The notes under the pieces are model-generated. The model worked only from the letters and a program-made list of their open reading frames with translations. It was not told the DNA's origin and did no database searches. Of a stretch of DNA of 10,359 nt, positions 6,968 through 10,359 are shown piece by piece; within the stretch, counting starts at the first letter, position 1, and every line of letters begins with the position of its first letter. This stretch comes from Alkalimonas sp. Its GTDB lineage: Bacteria > Pseudomonadota > Gammaproteobacteria > Enterobacterales > Alteromonadaceae. Both the position numbers and the translations under genes were made by a program. Location of the stretch: positions 1 to 10,359 of the forward strand of contig SKGJ01000427.1 of assembly GCA_007117525.1 (NCBI GenBank). Direction: 5' to 3'.

Positions 6968-8290
6968 ATGCAATTTTCATCGTTAGATTTAGCGGCAGAT
7001 TTACAGCGTGCTCTGATTGAGTGCGGTTACAGTGAGATGACGCCGGTGCAAGCCCAGGCCATCGTGCCGGCTCGTCGGGGCAAGGATTTGCAGGTGACGG
7101 CGCAAACCGGTACCGGTAAAACGGCCGCTTTTGCCATTCCCGTGCTGCAGCGCATGTTGGATACGCCTAAGGCCACTTCGCCGCGCCGTCCAAGAGCCTT
7201 GGTTTTAACACCAACCCGCGAATTGGCTGAACAAATCGGCACAGCCATCACAGCTTACGCGCAGTTTGTGCCACTGAGCGTGACTGCACTGTACGGCGGC
7301 GTCAAAATGGGCGGCCAGGCCAGTAAACTGGCGGCTGGCGTCGATCTGGTGATTAGTACCCCAGGCCGTTTGCTGGAGCATATGGCGCTTGGTAACGTGA
7401 TTTTAAGCGATGTGGAATTTGTGGTGCTGGATGAAGCCGACCGTATGCTGGATATGGGCTTTAGCACCGATGTGTTGAAGCTGCTGCAAATGACCGCCCG
7501 CAACCGGCAAACCTTGTTGTTTTCTGCCACCACCTCGCCGGCGGTCAATGAGTTGTCGCATAAAATTCTGAAGAATCACCAGCAAATCCGGGTCACCAAA
7601 GCCAACAGTGCGGCGGATACAGTCCACCACGTGGTGTATCCGGTGGAAGAAAGCCGCAAAATCGAGTTATTCGAGCAGTTGCTGGCCGAGCAAAACTGGT
7701 TTCAGGTATTGGTGTTTACCAGCACCAAAGAGCAGGCAGACCGTTTATTAGCCGGCCTGCAGCAGCGCCGCATTGAAGCAGCGGTGTGCCACGGCGATAA
7801 AAGCCAGGGTGCACGGCGCCGCGCCCTGGCGGATTTTAAATCGGCCAAGTTGCAGGTGCTGATTGCCACCGAAGTCGCCGCCCGGGGCCTGGATATTCAG
7901 GGGCTGGATTATGTGGTCAACTTTCATCTGCCGTATTTGCCGGAAGATTACGTGCACCGCATTGGCCGTACCGGTCGGGCAGGGGCCAAGGGCCATGCCA
8001 TTTCCTTTGTCAGTCGTGAAGAAGAGCAAAGCCTGGAGCGCATTCAAAAATTAATGGGCAGCACCATTAAGCGCATTAGCAAACCAGGTTTTGAAGTCAG
8101 CACCCGCGATTCGTTGTTAAAAAGCATTTCGCGTAAAGTGCTGACCGGGCGGGCCAATAAGGCATCCGAAACCACCATCGACCTGGAGCGCTCAGGCAAG
8201 GCTGGTTCGAAAGCCAAGGCTAAGCCGAAAGGTGCTGTTTCATCACAAGCTAACGCCAGGCCAAAAGCCAAAGCGGGCCGCAGAAAGTAG
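6968..8290 (+). CDS. DEAD-box ATP-dependent RNA helicase, RhlE-like
   Basis: The 440-residue helicase should unwind or remodel RNA with ATP, probably in ribosome assembly or RNA decay. All core motifs are present in order: Q motif with Phe3 and Gln28; motif I AQTGTGKT (45-52); Ia PTRELA (82-87); Ib TPGR (131-134); motif II DEAD (155-158); motif III SAT (186-188); motif V TEVAARGLD (301-309); motif VI HRIGRTGR (330-337). The two RecA domains end near 370. The tail (about 395-440) is Lys/Ala/Gly rich and basic, typical of RhlE-type RNA-binding extensions. The start has AGAGGAA at 6956-6962, about 5 bases before ATG. Proteobacteria carry several RhlE paralogues, so I leave the symbol blank. No clear terminator follows; the next 135 bases are an AT-rich regulatory zone. 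Confidence 0.95.
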   Translation: MQFSSLDLAADLQRALIECGYSEMTPVQAQAIVPARRGKDLQVTAQTGTGKTAAFAIPVLQRMLDTPKATSPRRPRALVLTPTRELAEQIGTAITAYAQFVPLSVTALYGGVKMGGQASKLAAGVDLVISTPGRLLEHMALGNVILSDVEFVVLDEADRMLDMGFSTDVLKLLQMTARNRQTLLFSATTSPAVNELSHKILKNHQQIRVTKANSAADTVHHVVYPVEESRKIELFEQLLAEQNWFQVLVFTSTKEQADRLLAGLQQRRIEAAVCHGDKSQGARRRALADFKSAKLQVLIATEVAARGLDIQGLDYVVNFHLPYLPEDYVHRIGRTGRAGAKGHAISFVSREEEQSLERIQKLMGSTIKRISKPGFEVSTRDSLLKSISRKVLTGRANKASETTIDLERSGKAGSKAKAKPKGAVSSQANARPKAKAGRRK

Positions 8291-8316
8291 AGATCGAGAA
8301 TGATGAAAGTCTTTTG

Positions 8317-8395
8317 TGTAACTGTTTTTGGTTTCAATTTCAAATGTAACTGAATTTGGTTTCATTCTTTACTTGTAACTTTTTTCGGTTACACT
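8317..8395 (+). promoter_or_regulatory. Promoter with three 20-bp operator-like repeats upstream of satD
   Basis: Three related 20-mers occur at 8317-8336, 8345-8364 and 8374-8393, spaced 28 and 29 bp. Copy 3, TGTAACTTTTTTCGGTTACA, is an inverted repeat (TGTAAC-N8-GTTACA). Copies 1 and 2 share TGTAACTG and end TTTGGTTTCA, so they are weaker palindromes. A promoter fits around copy 3: TTTACT (8368-8373), 16-bp spacer, TACACT (8390-8395), giving a leader of about 25 bases. Copy 3 then fills the spacer and overlaps the -10, as a repressor site would. The repeats are seen directly; their role and the binding protein are inferred. Confidence 0.65.
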
Positions 8396-8425
8396 TTAGG
8401 CTAAGTCTACTTATGCAGCTCAGTT

Positions 8426-9088
8426 ATGTCCGCACACGATGCCAGAAACTATGCTACTAGCTATGCCGTTTTAACCGGCGATTTAATTCAATCCCGCGCA
8501 ATCAAGGCCGATCGGTACGATAGCGTACTGTATCAGCTGGAGCAGCTGTTTGCTTCGAAAGCCGAAGATTGGGCGCTCAGCTACAGCTTTTATCGCGGCG
8601 ATGCCTTCCAGCTGCTGCTGGCGAAACCTCAATATGGGGTGCGATTGGCGGTGTGTATTCGCTTAACGCTGCTCAGTCTGGGGCAGGATTGCAAAATCAG
8701 CATTGGCATCGGTGCAGTGACCAACTTACGGCAGGACATTAAAAGTGCCACTGGTCCGGCTTTTACTTTATCGGGCACCGGCCTGGATAGTCTGAGTAGT
8801 GCCCAGCGTTTGCAACTTCGTTGTCAGCAAAGCGAGCTGGAGAGCACTTTAGCCGTACCGGTTCAGCTGGCCGACGCCATGTTGTCCAAGCTGACTGCCC
8901 GCCAAGCGGAAGCCGTGTTGTTGCATCTGGTCAATCCCGGACTGGCGCATGAGGCCTTGGCCCAAAAGCTCGGTACCTCCAGAGCCAATGTCACCAAGCT
9001 GCTGAATAACAGTCATTTTGATTATCAATTGCTGCAGGCATTTCTGACTTATTGTGAGCAGCATATTTGCCGGAGTATGGCATTATGA
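8426..9088 (+). CDS. SatD-family protein with possible C-terminal helix-turn-helix
   Basis: The 220-residue soluble protein matches my recollection of the SatD family: YAVLTGDLIQSR (13-24), SFYRGDAFQLLLAKP (54-68), KISIGIGA (90-97) and GPAFTLSGTGLD (110-121). Its biochemical role is not established. The motif order resembles palm-type nucleotide cyclases, with Asp19 and Asp59 where metal-binding Asps could sit and RGDAF (57-61) where GGDEF enzymes have GGDEF. Residues about 156-195 (LTARQAEAVLLHLV, then HEALAQKLGTSRANVTKLL) read as a sigma-4/LuxR-like helix-turn-helix, so it may bind DNA. No good ribosome site precedes the ATG at 8426 and no better start was seen, so translation may be weak. 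The stop overlaps the DUF3307 start by ATGA, so the two proteins are coupled. Family call fairly sure; activity inferred. Confidence 0.8.
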   Translation: MSAHDARNYATSYAVLTGDLIQSRAIKADRYDSVLYQLEQLFASKAEDWALSYSFYRGDAFQLLLAKPQYGVRLAVCIRLTLLSLGQDCKISIGIGAVTNLRQDIKSATGPAFTLSGTGLDSLSSAQRLQLRCQQSELESTLAVPVQLADAMLSKLTARQAEAVLLHLVNPGLAHEALAQKLGTSRANVTKLLNNSHFDYQLLQAFLTYCEQHICRSMAL

Positions 9089-9834
9089 CCGATCTGAGCT
9101 TATTGCTGAGTTTGCTGCTGGCCCATGTGCTGGCCGATTTCTTCTTTCAGCCCACCGCCTGGGTGCAGGCCAGGGCCAGCCAGCATTGGCGTGCTGCTGC
9201 ACTCTATTACCACAGCTTGTTGCATTTTGGCCTGACCTTAGCAGTGCTTATGCTGTGGCATTGGCTCAGTTGGTCGGTACTAAGCGGCTGGCTGCTGCTA
9301 GGCTCGGCGCTACTGATTGCGGTTAGTCATTGCCTGATTGATTTAGCCAAATCCTATCTGCAGGGGTTTCGGTACTTTTTGCTGGATCAGCTGCTGCACC
9401 TGCTGGTGATAGGCCTGATCTGGTTGGTGTTAACCGATACCAGCATAGCGCAGTTGCTGGCTTTGCTACCTAGCATGCTTAGCCCTAAGATGTTACTGCT
9501 GGTGCTGGCGTATTTGTTGGTATTAAAGCCGGCATCGGTGGTGATTGGTTTTATCTTGAATCAAATTGCGACACCTGCGACCGGTGCCGGCTCAGGCTTG
9601 CCAACAGCTGGTCATTGGATTGGCATGATGGAGCGGGTGCTGGTGCTGACACTGATTTTAGTCGGGCAATACGGCGGGGTTGGTTTTGTGATCGCCGCCA
9701 AATCGGTGCTGCGCTTTAGCGATTTGCGCAATGCCAATGATCGGGCCTTAACCGAGTACATCCTGCTTGGCTCTTTGCTTAGTCTGGGGTTAACCCTGTT
9801 GCTGGGGATTGGGGTGGTGCAGTTGTTGGGATAA
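9085..9834 (+). CDS. DUF3307-family polytopic membrane protein
   Basis: The 249-residue protein is strongly hydrophobic with about six or seven membrane segments (roughly 4-22, 42-62, 66-88, 100-118, 136-158, 186-206, 226-248). Conserved polar residues sit in or beside them: HVLADFFFQ (14-22), HSLLH (43-47), SHCLIDLAK (81-89), DQLLH (101-105), and a conserved end with GHWIGMMER (176-184) and AAKSVLRFSDLRN (204-216). This pattern is DUF3307, of unknown function, commonly found with SatD. I chose the ATG at 9085, which overlaps the SatD stop as ATGA and has GGAG at 9072-9075. A TTG at 9067 in frame is less likely. The His/Asp pairs suggest a buried metal or proton site. It could be an enzyme acting on lipids or a transporter; sequence does not decide. 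Confidence 0.82.
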   Translation: MTDLSLLLSLLLAHVLADFFFQPTAWVQARASQHWRAAALYYHSLLHFGLTLAVLMLWHWLSWSVLSGWLLLGSALLIAVSHCLIDLAKSYLQGFRYFLLDQLLHLLVIGLIWLVLTDTSIAQLLALLPSMLSPKMLLLVLAYLLVLKPASVVIGFILNQIATPATGAGSGLPTAGHWIGMMERVLVLTLILVGQYGGVGFVIAAKSVLRFSDLRNANDRALTEYILLGSLLSLGLTLLLGIGVVQLLG

Positions 9835-9978
9835 TGGAAAAGTAATTCGTACACAGGTGCCGTTAGCAGCGCTTTTGATGCTGCACTGCAGCTACCATTT
9901 CTGGCACAAGCGGCTGACAATGGATAAGCCCATACCCAGGCCCTGACTTGTTGCACCTTTAGTGCATTCAAAGGTCAT
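9835..9978 (-). pseudogene. Relic of a histidine-kinase C-terminal ATPase domain
   Basis: On the minus strand, reading down from 9978, one frame gives a short stretch ending GATSQGLGMGLSIVSRLC, with the G2 ATP-binding box of histidine kinases at 9942-9916. A TAG follows at 9894-9892. Beyond it the same frame continues as LQCSIKSAANGTCVRITFPL, the usual end of such kinases (a G-T-x-V-x-I-x-F-P strand). A C-to-T change turning CAG (Gln) to TAG would explain the break. Nothing kinase-like lies upstream: the N, G1 and dimerisation regions are absent and the RHH gene occupies that DNA. I read it as a decayed fragment left by deletion or insertion. The pattern match is good but short, so a chance match is not fully excluded. 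Confidence 0.6.
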
Positions 9979-10008
9979 GAGGCCGGAGCAACTTTTGGAG
10001 GTGTTACG

Positions 10009-10242
10009 ATGACAACCCTTACGATCCGAATGCCTGAGGATAAAGCGAACCGACTAAAAGCGCTGGCACAAAGTCGCAATATCAGTGTCAACAAACTCAT
10101 TGAAGAGCTATCTACCATGGCGTTGACTGAATACGATGCTCAGGTCCGATTTGAAGTGCGTGCAGCCAGAGCAAATGCGGAGCAGGGACTGGCATTGCTG
10201 GATGAGTTGGAAAAGCTCGAAGTGGCAGATAGAGTTGAATAA
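10009..10242 (+). CDS. Ribbon-helix-helix (CopG/Arc-like) antitoxin-type protein
   Basis: The 77-residue protein starts with a beta strand TTLTIRMP (2-9), then helix A (about 10-23, DKANRLKALAQSR), a turn at NIS, and helix B (about 26-42, SVNKLIEELSTMAL). This is the ribbon-helix-helix DNA-binding fold, which acts as a dimer. The C-terminal part (43-77) is charged and helical, as in antitoxins that bind a toxin partner. The ATG at 10009 has an excellent ribosome site, GGAGG at 9997-10001, 7 bases upstream. In relatives this kind of protein (often labelled HicB-family/CopG antitoxin) sits just before a PIN-domain toxin; here the next reading frame is hydrolase-like instead. It may be an orphan antitoxin or a plain regulator. 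Fold is likely; function is inferred. Confidence 0.75.
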   Translation: MTTLTIRMPEDKANRLKALAQSRNISVNKLIEELSTMALTEYDAQVRFEVRAARANAEQGLALLDELEKLEVADRVE

Positions 10243-10249
10243 TCAGCCA

Positions 10250-10359
10250 ATGCCGAACTTGTTGATTGTCAGCGATATTTTTGGCCGGTGCCGAGGGCTG
10301 CAGCAGCTATTGCAGGATCTGGCGGTGCCTGATTGCAGCATCCGTGTGCTGGACCCTTA
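10250..10359 (+). CDS. Probable alpha/beta-hydrolase-like protein, 5' part only
   Basis: An ATG at 10250, 7 bases past the RHH stop, opens a frame that runs off the window edge. The visible 36 residues begin MPNLLIVSDIFGR and end with VLDP. The opening hydrophobic strand followed by SDIFGR, then a helix (GLQQLLQDL) and a second strand (IRVLDP), matches the start of an alpha/beta hydrolase fold where SDIFGR would form the oxyanion loop. The nucleophile elbow and the rest of the active site lie outside the window. No good ribosome site is visible, so it may depend on coupling with the upstream gene. An upstream in-frame TTG at 10235 is possible but weaker. The assignment is tentative because so little of the protein is present. 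Confidence 0.5.
   Translation, partial: MPNLLIVSDIFGRCRGLQQLLQDLAVPDCSIRVLDP

Noticed and set aside
8213..8287. Lys/Ala-rich repeats at the helicase end as a DNA repeat array
   Set aside because: This is the basic low-complexity tail common to RhlE-type helicases; no regular DNA period is present.
9067..9084. TTG at 9067 as the DUF3307 start
   Set aside because: The ATG at 9085 overlaps the SatD stop as ATGA, has GGAG upstream at 9072-9075, and begins the first hydrophobic helix properly.
9952..9966. TGCAC-CTTTA-GTGCA palindrome as the RHH operator
   Set aside because: Arms are only 5 bp, it lies inside the kinase-like relic, and no promoter elements fit around it.
9612..9971. 119-residue minus-strand open frame over the end of the DUF3307 gene
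   Set aside because: It is in a different frame from the kinase-like motif, begins at TTG, and has no family features. The informative frame is the neighbouring one that carries GLGMGLSIV.

Overview
The window looks like chromosomal DNA from a gammaproteobacterium. An Alteromonadales-like relative (Rheinheimera/Alishewanella type) is my best guess, based on the FolE sequence being close to enteric FolE, a DUF6172 protein, a RhlE-type helicase and the SatD-DUF3307 gene pair. This is inferred from protein character only. All intact genes lie on the + strand. No tRNA, rRNA, insertion sequence, prophage or CRISPR array was seen.

Layout. (1) 84-1526: ferredoxin-NADP+ reductase (fpr) and GTP cyclohydrolase I (folE), 24 bp apart. 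(2) 1527-1766: intergenic region with a 14-bp perfect hairpin, then a promoter overlaid by a perfect 23-bp direct repeat with a 33-bp period, the probable operator of the following regulator. (3) 1767-6428: a three-gene efflux operon of TetR repressor, lipoprotein RND adaptor and RND permease. The first two genes overlap by ATGA, and no outer-membrane channel gene is present. (4) 6429-6615: intergenic region with two hairpins. (5) 6616-8290: a DUF6172 protein and a RhlE-like DEAD-box RNA helicase. (6) 8291-8425: AT-rich regulatory region with three 20-bp imperfect-palindrome repeats, the third lying between the -35 and -10 of a plausible promoter. (7) 8426-9834: a SatD-family protein overlapping (ATGA) a DUF3307 membrane protein. 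(8) 9835-10008: no intact gene, but a minus-strand relic of a histidine-kinase C-terminus, broken by an in-frame TAG. (9) 10009-10242: a ribbon-helix-helix antitoxin-like gene without a recognisable toxin. (10) 10250 to the end: the start of a probable alpha/beta-hydrolase gene, cut by the window edge.

The least understood part is the SatD-DUF3307 pair. SatD's N-terminal motifs occur in the order seen in GGDEF/class III cyclase palm folds, and it ends in a possible helix-turn-helix. DUF3307 has several His/Asp pairs placed i/i+4 in hydrophobic helices. With the triple operator, this suggests a self-regulated cytosolic sensor/switch coupled to a membrane enzyme or channel; that functional model is inference. 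The 9.8-10.3 kb end looks like a rearrangement scar (kinase relic plus orphan antitoxin).
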